A stretch of 64,000 nt of DNA from Candidatus Melainabacteria bacterium (GTDB lineage: Bacteria > Cyanobacteriota > Vampirovibrionia > Gastranaerophilales > Gastranaerophilaceae). The translations under genes and the position numbers were made by a program. The stretch's first letter is position 1, and each line of letters starts with the position of its first letter. The stretch spans positions 1,426,001 to 1,490,000 of the forward strand of contig CP091731.1 in the NCBI GenBank assembly GCA_022009935.1. Reading direction: 5' to 3'. The notes beneath the pieces were generated by a model. The model was not told the origin of the DNA. It saw nothing but the letters and a program-made list of their open reading frames with translations, and did no database searches. This document shows positions 20,651 through 33,507 of this stretch, one piece after another.

Positions 20651-22424
20651 GTGGGGGAAAAAATAAGTCAAAGACTTGAGGATAAAAAAGCAAAGATAGT
20701 ATATGAATTTTCAGGAACTTCTAAAAATAAAGGTTTAATGATTGGGATAATAGCAGGGGTTGTTGTCCTTGTTATTGTGTTGATTTTAGTCATTGTTCTG
20801 GTTGCAGGCGGTAATAATGGAGGAAATGGAGAAGGCGGTGAAAAAATAAAAAAGAAGCTGTCATAAAAGAACCGCTTGATTTGTTGGCAACAGACAATCT
20901 CGGCAAAGCTATTGAAATACAAGCTTTACTTGCACGTGAAGGCATAAACGCTCAAAGAAGAATGGATGGGTCTAAATCAACAATATTTTTATCAGAATAC
21001 AAAATGTCAGAACGTGATAGAGCTTTGCTTGCAATTGTAAAAAGCGGATTAATGCACCAAAACGTCGGGTTGGAAATTTTTGACAAAGGTGATTTTACCT
21101 CTACAAAAGAAGACAAAAGAATACGATTAATTCGTGCAGTTAATGGTGAATTATCGCGTTTAATTCGCAAAATCCCCCAATTGAAAATGCAAGTGTATTT
21201 ATTTCAATTCCTGAACAATCAATGTTTGCTTCAATGCAAAAGCCCACAACAGCAACTGTTCAATTGACTATTCCAAGCGGTGATAGACTTGATAAAACAA
21301 AAGTGAAAGCAATTACAAATTTGCTTTTGGGTTCTGTTGCAGGATTAACGCATGAAAATATTTCAATAACTGATACAAACGGTAATGTTTATAGCACAAT
21401 TGAAAGCGCTGATGACAATCGTCTTGCCAAAATTGAAGAAAATGATAAATATATGCAGTCAAAAGTTCAAGCACAGTTGGACAGGCTGCTTGGCAAAGGG
21501 AATTATGTTGTAACTGTTTCAACATCATTGCGAGAAGTGCCGATTGAACGTCAAAGTATTACTTATGACCCTGTTAAAAAAGCAGCCACAAGTGAACAAG
21601 TATTTCAAGAAGGACTTGGTGACCAATCGCGCGACTCATCTTCAGGTGTCAATGCCGTTAGTTTATACGTGCCAAACGGATTGCCACAAACAGGCTCGAA
21701 TGCAAGCCAAAACAGAAACTATTCACGCGTTGCAAAAGAAACACAATATGGAGTGAGTAAAACTCAAACCAACGAATATATAAAATCAGGCGTTGTGGAA
21801 GAAATATCAATAGCTGTAACGGTTGAAGAAGGTCGCATACCGCCAACAATAACACTTGACGAGTTTAAACAATTAGTCGCAGATGCAGCCAGTCCAAAAG
21901 TGAAAGTTGAAAATGTTACGATTGCCTTTTCTGACCCTGCCGACCCTTATTTGGCACAGGATAAACCGACAAGTTTGCCAACACCTGACGAATCCGGAAA
22001 CCCATGGTGGATTGCCATTGTTTTGCTTGGCGGTGGTTTGATTGGCGGTTTGGGGCTTTTGTCTACAATTGCTAATAAATCTTCAAAAGAACAAGAAGAA
22101 CAAATGAAAATGTTATCACAATGGACTCAACAACAAGAAGCTTTGATGCAAGGGTTTGGCAATGAAACAAAAGAATTGAAAGCAAAACAGGCTCAATTGG
22201 AGCAAGAAAACCTGAAACTTAAAGAAGAACAAGAAAAAGCACTTGCCCAAATCCCTCAACAAATGGTTGTTGTTCAAGCTAATAATACAACAACATCACA
22301 ACAAACAAATGCGGCCAATGCACCTCAAACTATGGATGAAATGCTTAGTGATATAACTTCGGGTTTGCTTGATACTGATGATGATGAATTAGAAGATAAT
22401 ATTAAAAGTTGGATAGAAAAGTAA
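20651..22424 (+). CDS. fliF: Flagellar M-ring protein FliF
   Basis: About 591 residues. GTG 20651 starts MGEKISQRLEDKKAKIVYEF. One N-terminal membrane helix (GLMIGIIAGVVVLVIVLILV) is followed by the YscJ/FliF secretin-like domain (PLDLLATDNLGKAIEIQALL, SVFISIPEQSMF, ATVQLTIPSGDRLDKTKVKA). The FliF-specific part has YVVTVSTSLREVP, and a second helix (WWIAIVLLGGGLIGGLGLL) precedes a coiled-coil cytoplasmic tail rich in Gln/Glu. Shifts occur near 20855 and 21180. Start choice is uncertain because GTG follows a poor RBS. Confidence 0.92.
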
Positions 22425-22451
22425 AGAAGAAATATTTGATAGGTTAAATAA

Positions 22452-23401
22452 ATGGCAATTGAGGGATTTCAATACGAAGAATTTTCAAAAGAACTGTCAA
22501 ATCAGGCTGTTGAACTTATCCCGTCTGATATTAAAGATAAACAACGTGATTTTATTATTGACATCATCTATAAATTTTGTACTCTTGCAGGAAATGCCTT
22601 AAACGATGACCCGTCTTTGAATTTTACTGCCGAACAAGCGTTTATGATTGTTCAATTTATCGGAGAATGGACTTTTCACAAATCAATTGATATATTACGA
22701 GCCAATTTGCCCATACAGTATCGTGAATCGATATTGCAAAAAATAGCTTTTACTATTTTTGAAATAGCTAAACAGTCAATACTTCGCGGATTAAATCAAG
22801 ACCAGATTATCATGCTTGTCGAAGCCCATGTTAAAAAAGACTTTTGAAGCCACCATAAAAGACTTTTTAGATAGGGGTATGCTTCTTGAGGATATTGCTG
22901 AAAATGCTTTAAAACAATCAAACATTGACCAGATGGCTAAACAAATGCAAGAAGAAAAAATATGGTGAAGTTATTGAAGATAAAAAACTTCTTAAACTTG
23001 CAAGCCTTGCGGTTGTTCTAAAGCGGCTTCCTAAAAATAAAACCGACTTGATTGTCAAAAAGTTTTCTGAAGCTGACAATAAAATTTTGAATGAATATTT
23101 GGAAATGCCGGATTTGGAAAAAACATTCAAGCAAGAAGAATTGATGAAACAATTGTCTGAAATCAAGAAAATGTTTTGCAAACCTGTCAAGCCAAAACCT
23201 GAAGATGTTGCAAATCGTGAATTTCAACTTCTTGCCGGAATAATAAAAAATGTTGACAAAAATAAATTTATGGATGCTATAGATAAAGAACGAGAAAGTG
23301 TCCAAAGGTTTATGATTGATATTTTAAACGATGAAAAACCAAGCTTACCCGCACAAATCAGTGCTATAATATCTAAGCATATGAGAGAACAATTTGCATG
23401 A
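22452..23401 (+). CDS. Protein at the fliG position (divergent motor switch protein?)
   Basis: About 316 residues in two or three frames (shifts near 22845 and 22962). The gene lies between fliF and fliH, where fliG usually is, and has the same approximate length as FliG. It is mostly helical (AEQAFMIVQFIGEWTFHKSI, EELMKQLSEIKKMFCK). I cannot find FliG's conserved EHPQ or GGPG-type motifs, so identity rests on position and fold style. It may instead be a lineage-specific helical protein. Its stop overlaps the fliH start (ATGA). Confidence 0.5.
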
Positions 23402-24148
23402 TAATTAAGAAAAAAAGGAAAAAAATAAATAATAATGACCAAAAGACTATCTCTGATTTAAATCAACCAAATAAAGCATCTGACGAACATAAGCTAAAAT
23501 CTAATTCGGTTAAAAACGAACCTGTTGATAAGGATGAGGATGAATTTGGCGGAATAAACCTTGATGAAATTGACTTTGAGCAACGAGAAGAACGCCGCAG
23601 AGGTGACAGAAGACGTGGATATCGTCGAATAGACGAACGTAATCTTGTTTCACGAGCCTCATGAAGAAGCTAATTTAATTAAAAAACAAGCGTTTGAAGA
23701 CGGATATAATGAAGGAGTTGAAAGTGCCAAAAACGACCTTACACAATTTAAAGAAGCTTTAAATGCATTTTATCAGGCAAAAGAAGATGCTTATGATAAA
23801 TTATCCGATGATATACTTTCTATTTCGCTTGAGATTGCTAAAAAAATAATAAAAACCGAACTTGATACAAACAAAGACGTTATAATTAATATGATTAACG
23901 AGGTTTTAGGTGAGGTTTCAAAAGATGAACACAAAATAACTCTTATTGTGTCTAAACACGATTTAAATCAAGTTAAGGACAAACTTAGTGAAATAATAAA
24001 AATAAATAATCTTGAAGCAAAAGTGAATGTAATTGAAGACGATGAAGTGGCAGAAGGTGGAGTAATTGTGAAAACGACATCAGGAGTTGTCGACGCAAGC
24101 ATTTCATCACAACTGAAGCTTGTTGAAGAAGCTTTATCCATGATTTAG
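23398..24148 (+). CDS. fliH: Flagellar assembly protein FliH
   Basis: About 250 residues, shift near 23650. A basic N-terminus (MIIKKKRKKINNN) and an Arg-rich block (REERRRGDRRRGYRRIDER) precede the FliH/SctL core: EANLIKKQAFEDGYNEG, LSISLEIAKKIIKTELD, and the C-terminal DDEVAEGGVIVKTTSGVVD. FliH regulates the export ATPase FliI, which is not in this window, since the operon stops here. Confidence 0.86.
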
Positions 24149-24155
24149 ATTTTTA

Positions 24156-24838
24156 TTAACTAAAGAAATGTCCACGTTTTGAATTAAGAGTTATGTTGTC
24201 AAAAGAATATAGTCTGGCAGGACGTTTTGAAGTTGATTTTGAAAACTCATCCAGTTCTTTGACAATGCCGGAAGATAAAACTTTTTTGCGAAAGTTTCGT
24301 TTGTCAAGTTTTTTACCCATGATAAGTTCGTATGAATATTGAAGCTCTGTTAATGTAAATTTTTTGGGCAGAAGTTGAAAGGCAATCGGACAAAGTTCAA
24401 GTCGCTCACGCATACGTTTTAAAGAATATTCAATAATTTCCTTGTGGTCAAACGCAAGTGAGGGAAGTTGAGTAACTTTATGCCATTGAACATCTGTAAT
24501 CTGTGTTGAGTCTTCAAACGAAAGCTCCAAATCATCAGAACGTATCAAAGCAAAATAAGCACAGGTGATTACACGAGAATTTGGATAACGAAGCGGGTCA
24601 CCAAATGTATAAAGTTGCTCAAGATAGATATTTTGAACATTTGTTTTTTCTTTCAAAATACGCAATGCTGCAGCATCAAGGTCTTCGGATAATCTGATAA
24701 ATCCTCCGGGAATAGCCCAACGTCCTTTAAACGGTTCATTTGCACGACGAACCAAAAGCACCATAAGCCTGCCGTTTTTATTGTAAATATAACAACGTCG
24801 GTTGTGACCTCATGTGTTTTTGTCTCTTTAATCAGCAT
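24156..24838 (-). CDS. NUDIX-domain protein with C-terminal winged helix (NrtR-like regulator)
   Basis: About 227 residues. The N-terminal NUDIX fold has MVLLVRRANEPFKGRWAIPG and then GGFIRLSEDLDAAALRILKEKT. In active hydrolases the last part is RELxEE; here it is RILKEK, so two catalytic glutamates are lost. The C-terminal 80 residues (LLPKKFTLTELQYSYELIMG, DKRNFRKKVLSSGIV) form the winged helix of the COG4111/NrtR type. Such proteins sense ADP-ribose and repress NAD-synthesis genes. No NAD gene adjoins it here. Shift near 24770. Confidence 0.8.
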
Positions 24839-24964
24839 ATTATTATTATATAAAAAAAAACATACTAAATCAACTATTTATAAAAAAGGCAAAATATTCT
24901 GACTTTATTATTTTTTTTGTGATAAAATAAAACAAAGAGATATTTTATATTATAATGGATAAAT

Positions 24965-25693
<729 letters not shown>

Positions 25694-25696
25694 TTT

Positions 25697-26258
25697 ATGA
25701 CAATTGATGATTTATTTAAAAGTGTTAATGAAAAAATGGAAAAAGCAATTGCACAAATGAAACGTGAATTTACAACAATTCGTACAGGACGTGCTAATCC
25801 GCTTGTTTTAGACCGTATAAATATTGATTATTACGGTGTGCCAACACCATTAAGACAAATATCTCAAGTGAGCGTTCAAGACGGTTGTACTTTGGTTATT
25901 TCGCCTTATGACAAAACCATTTTAAAAGAAATTGAAAAAGCTTTAATTAAAGCTGATTTAGGTGTGCAACCAAACAACGATGGTGTTATTATTCGTATGA
26001 CATTCCCTCCTTTGACTGAAGAAAAAAGAAAAGAAACTGTTAAAGAAGTGAAAAAAATCGGTGAAGATGCTAAAGTCGCAGTGCGCAATGTTCGTCGTGA
26101 TGCTATGGATGATGTTAAAAAACTTGAAAAAGAAGAAAATTTATCTGAAGATAGCGTAAGCGATGCTAATGATAAAATCCAAAAAGTTACTGATAAGTTT
26201 ATTAAAAATATTGAAACGCTTGTTAGCGAAAAAAGAAAAAGAAGTTCTTACCGTATAA
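25697..26258 (+). CDS. frr: Ribosome recycling factor
   Basis: About 187 residues, splitting post-termination ribosomes with EF-G. The sequence MKREFTTIRTGRANPLVLD, IDYYGVPTPLRQISQVSV and PPLTEEKRKETVKEVKKIGE is diagnostic. The uncorrected frame would run to 26266, but one surplus A near 26234 hides the conserved ending SEKEKEVLTV, which stops at 26258. The next gene starts 4 bp later. Confidence 0.95.
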
Positions 26259-26262
26259 AATT

Positions 26263-27152
26263 ATGAAGAATATTCTTGAAAAACTTAATAAAAATAAAAA
26301 ACGAGTAGTAACAGGGACAGTGCTTGGGTTGCTTGTGCTTTTTTGTGCGATTACAGGTGGCATTCCCTTGCTTATCCTTGTGTCACTTGTTTGTTTCTTT
26401 GGAACAAAAGAGTATGTTGAAATATTGAAGCATAAAGGTTTTTTACCTTCGTTAAATATAATTTTGTTTAACGAAGCAGCCTTTATCGCTTTAATTGCTC
26501 TAAAAAATACGATGCAATATTGTTTATAATAACTTTGGGAACGATTTTGGCATTTTGTTCTGTTTTGTTTAAAGGCAAACAACCTTATATTGCAAATGTT
26601 GCAACAACTGTGTTGGGTGCGATATATTGTGCATTTATGCCCGTACATTTCATATTAATCCGCCAGCTTAACTCTGACGGGATGGGTTTGCTGAGAGTTG
26701 TCTTTAACGATGGACTCGGATTTTTAATGCTCACCTTTTTCGTTGTAATTTTTACGGATATTGGAGCTTATTATTTTGGAAGCAAATTTGGCAAACGACC
26801 TCTTGCACCTGTTATAAGCCCTAAAAAAACAATTGAAGGGTCAATTGGCGGAACCTTAACTGCCATTATCTTTGGGATTATAATCGGTTGGTTTATAAAC
26901 TTACCTTGGTATCACAGTTTCGTCGCTTCATTAATCATCTCAGCTGCTGCACAATTGGGTGACTTATCTGAATCGCTCATTAAACGTGATGCCGGTGTTA
27001 AAGATTCAGGCAACACTCTTCCCGGACACGGCGGCTTCTTAGATAGATGCGACAGCTTTATTTTTGCTGCTCCAATAGCTTATTATTACTTTAAATTTTT
27101 AGTTATTGATAAACATTATTTATTAGACCTTTTTAAAATATTTCATTATTAA
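26263..27152 (+). CDS. cdsA: Phosphatidate cytidylyltransferase
   Basis: About 296 residues with eight or so membrane helices; makes CDP-diacylglycerol for phospholipids. The signature at the C-terminus is clear: AQLGDLSESLIKRDAGVKDS followed by GNTLPGHGGFLDRCDS, and earlier APVISPKKTIEGSIGG. One shift near 26515 splits the gene. It lies between frr and rnc with minimal gaps. Confidence 0.93.
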
Positions 27153-27179
27153 AAATAAATGTTGGAAAGTATTAATATT

Positions 27180-27905
27180 ATGACAAAAAGGATGATGAAA
27201 AAAATTTATGAATTTTTAAAATTAATAAATTTTTCTCAAATTCAAGATATATCACTTATCAAATCTGCATTAACTCACAGCTCTTATATTAAAGAAAGTG
27301 AAGAAAAATTTGACGAAAATGAATACAACGAACGGCTTGAGTTTTTAGGCGATGCTGTTTTAAAGTTGTGTGCAAGTGATTATTTATATAAATTATATCC
27401 AAGTTATTCAGAAGGTGAATTGTCAAAAATTCGTGCAACACTTGTAAGTGATGCTATGTTGTCCAAATTAGCTCGAAGAATTAATCTTGATAATTATATA
27501 CTTTTAGGTATTAATGAGGAAAAAAATCAGGGAAGAAACAAAAACTCAACACTCGCTTGTGCTTTTGAGGCTGTTTTAGGGGCGTTATATTTATTAACAT
27601 CAATTGAATGCGTTAATTCTTTTTTAACTCAACTTTATAAAGATGACGTTATTGAAATTGACATCAACTATGAAAAATATAATGCCAAAACTATTCTTCA
27701 AGAATATACCCAAAGTATAAATAAAAATTTGCCTGTTTATCGCATCATTAGTATTAATGGCGAGGCTCACAATTGCGAATTTACGGCACAGGTTGAATAT
27801 GAAAATAAAGTACTTGGTCATGGTGTCGGAAAAAGTAAAAAAGAAGCTCAGTCAAAAGCTGCTTATGAAGCTTGTTTAAAATTGAAACTTATTAAAGAAG
27901 AATAA
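27180..27905 (+). CDS. rnc: Ribonuclease III
   Basis: About 241 residues, unbroken. It has the RNase III signature NERLEFLGDAVLKL with the catalytic Glu/Asp, SEGELSKIRATLVS and ACAFEAVLGALYL, then a C-terminal double-stranded-RNA-binding domain with KSKKEAQSKAAYEACLK. ATG 27180 follows GGAAAG; an upstream ATG at 27159 in frame lacks an RBS and would add 7 residues. It processes rRNA and mRNA precursors. Confidence 0.95.
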   Translation: MTKRMMKKIYEFLKLINFSQIQDISLIKSALTHSSYIKESEEKFDENEYNERLEFLGDAVLKLCASDYLYKLYPSYSEGELSKIRATLVSDAMLSKLARRINLDNYILLGINEEKNQGRNKNSTLACAFEAVLGALYLLTSIECVNSFLTQLYKDDVIEIDINYEKYNAKTILQEYTQSINKNLPVYRIISINGEAHNCEFTAQVEYENKVLGHGVGKSKKEAQSKAAYEACLKLKLIKEE

Positions 27906-27910
27906 AAAAT

Positions 27911-28558
27911 ATGAATAACGAAACTATAATTATATCGCCATCTATATTATCGGCGGATTTTTCAAATTTAGATTATGAATTAAAAAAGTTGAAAAATCCG
28001 CCGCAAAATGGATACACCTAGATGTTATGGATGGCCACTTTGTTCCTAATATAACATTTGGAGTTCCTTTAATAAAATGTATTCGTGAAAAAATCAAACC
28101 TTTTTTTTGATACACATTTGATGATAGAAAATCCTCAAAAATTTATTGAAAGCTTTGCAAAAGCATCTTGCGATTTAATAAATTTTCATTATGAAGCAAC
28201 AAAGGATAAAACACTTGATGTTATTAATCAAATAAAAAGTTTTAACAAAAAAGTCGGCATAAGTATAAAACCAAATACCGATGTAAAACTTATTGAAAAA
28301 TATTTTGACAAAGTTGACATGGTTTTGATTATGACAGTTGAACCAGGGTTTTCAGGTCAAAAATTTATTGAGTCTTGTGTAGATAAAATCGAATTTGTAA
28401 AAAAACACGCACCAAATAGCATGCTTATCCAAGTTGATGGTGGAATAAATGATAAAACGGCAAAGCTTGTAAAGCAAGCAGGTGCAAATGTTCTTGTTTC
28501 CGGCAATTTTGTTTTCAAAGCCGAGGATTTGAATTTGGCAGTAAAAAGTTTATTATAA
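27911..28558 (+). CDS. rpe: Ribulose-phosphate 3-epimerase
   Basis: About 216 residues; pentose-phosphate pathway. ISPSILSADFSNLDYELKKL, IHLDVMDGHFVPNITFG, THLMIENPQKFI, MTVEPGFSGQKF and IQVDGGINDKTAKL are the standard TIM-barrel motifs, with metal-binding His and Asp residues. Shifts near 27990 and 28100. It starts 5 bp after rnc. Confidence 0.94.
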
Positions 28559-28562
28559 AATT

Positions 28563-28749
28563 ATGTATATTATTGAACTTGTTTATAAGCTTTTAACAAA
28601 TAGAAAAAAGAAAAAAACAGTTGACTTGGAAGAAAAAGAATATGTCAAATGTGAGCATCTTTTTTTGCCTCTTGACAGCACTAAAAAATACCTAGCTTGC
28701 ACAAAATGCGGACTTGTTATAAAAAAAGAAGATGAAAAAAATTTTTTAA
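28563..28749 (+). CDS. Small putative zinc-binding protein
   Basis: About 61 residues with CEHLFLPL and ACTKCGLVI, a possible Cx2C plus C/H metal site. The printed frame would run on to 28832, well into panE; removing one A from the A run at 28735-28741 ends it at 28749, just before the panE RBS. I prefer that reading. Start ATG 28563 is 4 bp after rpe. Function unknown. Confidence 0.5.
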
Positions 28750-28761
28750 AGGAGAAAATTA

Positions 28762-29695
28762 ATGACAATAAAAAATGTTTTAATATGTGGTATAGGTGCA
28801 ATAGGGAAGTATTTATGCGGTTAAACTTTTAGAAAATAAAAAGTGTAATTTGAAAATTCTTGTTGATGAAACAAGGTTAGAAAGGTACAAACAAAACGGG
28901 CTTGATTTTAACGATAAAAAATACGATTTTGATTACACTTTGCCACAAAATGCAGACAACTTCAAAGCAGATTTAATAATTATAGCCGTTAAAAATAGCG
29001 GATTAAAATGGGTTATAGAAAACATAAAAAATTTCTTAACAAAAGATACAATAATAATGTCTCTGTTGAACGGAATTACAAGTGAAGACGAGATTTTAGA
29101 AGAATACAACAATGCAAAAGTTTTGTACAGCTACTTTGTTGGACATACTTCAACAAGATTGGGCAGAAAGATAACTTTTGACGGGGGTTGGCAACATTAT
29201 ATTTGGAACATTGAACGACAAGTTTAAAAAAGAAGTTGAAGATGTTGAAAACTTTTTTAAAGAAAATAACATTACTTTTGAAATTCCAAAAGACATAAAT
29301 TATGCAAGGTTTTGCAAATATATGATGAACATTGGGTTAAACCAAACATCTGCCTTGTCCGGAGCATCTTACAAAATTTTCCAGCAAAAAGGTGCAAATT
29401 ACCATCTTATGTTAAAGTTGTTTGAAGAAGTAAGTTTGCTTTGCAAAAGCAATGGGGGTAAAAACTATCAAAATTTAATCAGTGATGCTTTAAAATATTT
29501 GGATTTGATGATACCGGAAGGAAAATCCTCTATGTTGCAAGATATTTTAAATGGCAGCAAAACAGAAGTAGAAATATTTTCCAAAACTATCATTGATTTA
29601 GGAAAAAATATAATATAAATGTTCCATACAATCAAGTGGTTTATGATGCCATTTGTGCTTTGGAAGAAAATATAAACAAATCGCAAAAAAATTAA
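28762..29695 (+). CDS. 2-dehydropantoate 2-reductase family protein
   Basis: About 311 residues over shifts near 28815, 29187 and 29612. The N-terminal Rossmann motif is VLICGIGAIGKY. IIIAVKNSGLKWVIENI and SLLNGITSEDEIL match ketopantoate reductases, as does KYMMNIGLNQTSAL in the C-terminal helical domain. The family reduces ketopantoate to pantoate for coenzyme A. RBS AAAGGAG at 28748-28754. Substrate specificity is by family only. The coaBC gene of the same pathway is at 39 kb. Confidence 0.82.
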
Positions 29696-29789
29696 CATAA
29701 GTTTATATTAGTTTGTATTTTTATTATGGCTTTTGTATAATTAAAAAAAATGGAAAATAGTAAGGTAATTTGAGCTAAGATAACTACTT

Positions 29790-31999
29790 ATGGAAATATT
29801 AGATATAAAAAATGATTTAGCGAGAATATTATATTCACCATTGAATGATAAAAAGTTGATGTTGTCAGATTTTTTGGTGGTTCAAGATGCCAATGAAATC
29901 ATTTTTGCTCAAATTATTAATATTGAAACATCACGCTATGAAGATTGCAATATTGCGGTTTTAAAGTTTGTTTTGAATTATAACCCCAAAACCAATAGTG
30001 TCATGACATACAACGGCTATGTTCCGTCAAAATCTTCACAATTGAAATATTTAAACCCTGTTGATATTGTAAAACACATACGAAAAGAAGAAAAAGTTAT
30101 AAATTGGGGCAATCTTCTTAACACCAAGGTTGATTTGAAAACCGATTTAAATATTTTAAATAACAATTTTTACATTGAATGTGATAATAAACGTTCAACT
30201 CAAATAATAAACAGCAACATTATTGAAACTTTAAACGAGCTTAATGAAAAGGTTGTTGTTGTAGATTTTGAAAGCAGATTTAAAAATAAATGTGCAAAAG
30301 TATAAAACTTGGCGAAGAACTAAAAAATACCCTTCAATGAAGATGCTTTTGACTATATCATACAAAACGATATCGGTTTGGGTGCTTATGAAAATAGAAT
30401 TGTTGTTGAAGGTATTTTGCTTGAACTTCAAAGTTATGTCAAAACTTTAGAAAATAAATTTTTGCCGTTTAAAACTTTGGAAAAAGTTATTGAAGATGAG
30501 TTTTGCAAGACAAAACTTCCTGAAATGGGGCTGTTTAGAAATAAACTTATAAAATACTCTCGCCAAAACCTTTTTGCACAATATGAAGCTCAAATTTCTA
30601 TAATTAATAAATATATTGATGAAAATAATGTTACAATAATAAATACTTATCATGTTGACGACAACTGGAAAAAACTCGTTTTAAATTCAATTGTGGATAG
30701 TATAAATACTGATTGCTATTTTATTGTAATACTTGATGATATAAACTCAAACAAAAAAACATTAGAAAAAATTTATCAAAATAGCCATATAAAACCGATT
30801 TTGAGTACAAGCTATTTGTACAAAGAAAATTTTTATATAAAAACATCTTCTTCAAACGGGATTTTATTCAAGCAACAACAACGTTCAAAAGATTTTGCCA
30901 CCTATAGTTCGTTTATACACAAACTTGGTTTGAATGAATATATTATTAATGGTGAAGCAACTTATGATATTCCTTTTATTTTGAAGTTGAAAAAATTTGA
31001 TTTTGAACGTGAAAGAATGATTGATGAGCAAATCAAAGCCGATGTTGACACAATTATGCAACGTGGTTCTTTGACTTATTTTTCAAATGAAAACTATCAA
31101 AATTATAAACCGCTTGAAACAAATCAGTTTGACATGGAAAATTTCGATGAAAAAATATTAACGACGATAATGATGAAAAGAATCGTTTATGAATATGACA
31201 ATCGAAGAAGCAATGAACAACAATGCACAAATTGAAGCAAATGAAAAAGAATTAGAGCCGTCTAAAGAAGAAGTATTTAAAGAGCCGATTGAACAAAAAG
31301 CTTCAAATGAAAATGAAAATATTGTTGAAAATACAAGCTTTATTGAGCCTGTTGAAAAGAAGAAGCTCCATCGCTTGTTGTTAATGATAATATCCATTCA
31401 AATGACACCGTTAATTTTGATGTTGACAATAATATTTTAAACGACACTAGTATAAATGAAAATGAAAATGAAAACGAAAACGAAGATGATAATGATAATG
31501 ACATCATTGATGCAAATATGCTAAATTTGCTTGATGTTTTGGATGTTGAAGAAAATCTTCCTGAAGAACACGATGAAATCGGTCTTGATGACAATGAAGT
31601 GGCTGATGATATTAACAATGCCGACGAAACAAATGAAGAAGCTGTTCAAATAAATGAAAATATTGATGCTCAAAACCAAGAGGATACAATTTTTTGAAAA
31701 CGAAAATAAAAATGAAGATATAATTACAAGCGAAATTGAAAATAATATTACCGAACAGCTCCCATATTCACAAAATGATGACATTCCAATTGTTGGTGTT
31801 GATGATTTAGAAGAAAATGAAAATACTTGTGATACAAAATTTAAAGAAGGTGACAGAATACATAACAAAAAAATATGGCAACGGCACCATTGAAAAAATA
31901 TTGAAATGTAATGACAAGTATCTATTTTCAATCCAGTTTGATGAACACGGAAGAAAACTTCTAAATCCACAACTTGCAAATATTGAACCTATTAACTAA
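29790..31999 (+). CDS. Large acidic protein with HAS-barrel-like start and Tudor-like C-terminus
   Basis: About 737 residues read across shifts near 30295, 31190, 31365, 31695 and 31870. The first 90 residues are beta-rich (LARILYSPLNDKKLMLSDFL, VLKFVLNYNPKT) and resemble the N-terminal barrel of HerA-like ATPases, but I see no Walker A motif. A helical middle follows, then a 200-residue very acidic Asn/Glu/Asp-rich linker. The last 55 residues, FKEGDRIHNKKYGNGTIEKI to QFDEHGRKLL, match the Tudor-like tail of UvrD/PcrA helicases. It may be a nucleic-acid or polymerase-associated scaffold; function unknown. Confidence 0.5.
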
Positions 32000-32103
32000 A
32001 GCATTTTTATGACAGCATGTTAAGTTTTTTTTAATATTTTAAGTATTTTTTTTTATTTTTTATGTAACATGTATAAGTAAAAGATGACAAGTGGAGTATC
32101 GTA

Positions 32104-33479
32104 ATGTACAATTTAGCAATTATAGGTGCAGGTCAGGCAGGGATATTTACAGCTTTGGAAATTCAAAAAATAAAGCCTGATTGGAAAATAATTATTGTTG
32201 AAAAAGGTTCAAAAAATAAAAAAAGAAAATGTTTACTTCGAGAAGGTTATGAAAAGTGTCCCAGATGTAAAAAATGCGGTTTGCTTTGCGGTTGGGGTGG
32301 CGGCGGTGCTTTCTCCGATGGTAAATTAACTTTGACACCTGATGTTGGCGGTCATTTGCTTGATTATATGAATCGTGCTCATGTTGATGAAATGATTAAG
32401 TATACAGATGATTTATATTTAAAATTTGGAGCAACTGAAGTTGTATATGGAAATGACAAAAACCTATCAGCAGATATTGAAAGAGCTGCTACATTAGCTG
32501 AGTTAAAACTTGTACATTCTCCTGTTCGACATCTTGGAACAGAACGTAGCTTGCATGTTTTAAAAGCAATGCAAGACTTTTTGGATGAAAAAGTAACCAT
32601 TTTAACAGATGTACAAGCTTGTGATTTGATAGTTGAAAACGAACAAATTAAAGGTTTTACTTTGTCAAACGGTGACAAAATAGAAGCTCAATATGTTGTA
32701 GTTGCTCCGGGACGTGAAGGAGCTGACTGGTTGGCAAAAGAATTTGCTCGCAATAAAATAGGAATGGTTAATAATGCTGTTGATATAGGTGTCCGTGTTG
32801 AACTTCCTGCTGCTGTTATGGAACCTATAACTGATAAGTTATATGAATCAAAACTTGTATATCATTCACCAACTTTTGGCGATGAAGTTCGTACATTTTG
32901 TATGAACCCGCACGGTGAAGTCGTAATGGAAAATTATAACGGCATTTCAACAGTAAACGGACACAGTTATGCAAACAAAAAACACGAAATACAAACTTTG
33001 CATTGCTTGTAAGCAAAAAGTTTACAGAACCGTTTAAAGAACCTATAGCTTATGGTCAACATATAGCACGATTGGCAAATATGCTATCAGGTGGTGTTTT
33101 GGTGCAAAGATTTGGCGACCTTCTCGACGGCAGACGTTCAACTCCTGAAAGAATGAAAGCAAGCACACTTACACCAACACTTGCTTGCGCTACACCCGGT
33201 GATTTAAGCCTTGTACTTCCATATCGTCAATTATTAAGCATTATTGAAATGTTATACGCTTTAGATAAAATAGCACCTGGCGTTGCATCTCGTTATACAC
33301 TTCTATATGGTATTGAAGTTAAATTCTATTCCGCACGTGTTAAATTGACAAATACTTTAGAAACTCAAGGTGTGAAAAATATGTTCTGTATTGGTGATGG
33401 TGCAGGCGTTACAAGAGGGTTAATCCAAGCTTCTGCTTCAGGTGTCCTTGCTGCCAGAACTATTGCAAGTCGTGGATAA
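32104..33479 (+). CDS. FAD-dependent dehydrogenase (COG2509-like)
   Basis: About 458 residues; one shift near 33000. The FAD dinucleotide motif is at the very start (LAIIGAGQAGIFTALEIQ). The family-specific cysteine region CPRCKKCGLLCGWGGGGAFS and DGKLTLTPDVGGHL follow. The C-terminal FAD site is FCIGDGAGVTRGLIQASASG. Flavoproteins of this uncharacterised family are widespread in anaerobes. Start ATG 32104 follows GTGGAG. Confidence 0.85.
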
Positions 33480-33507
33480 ATTTACATCTAAAATTAAAAA
33501 GAAAAAA

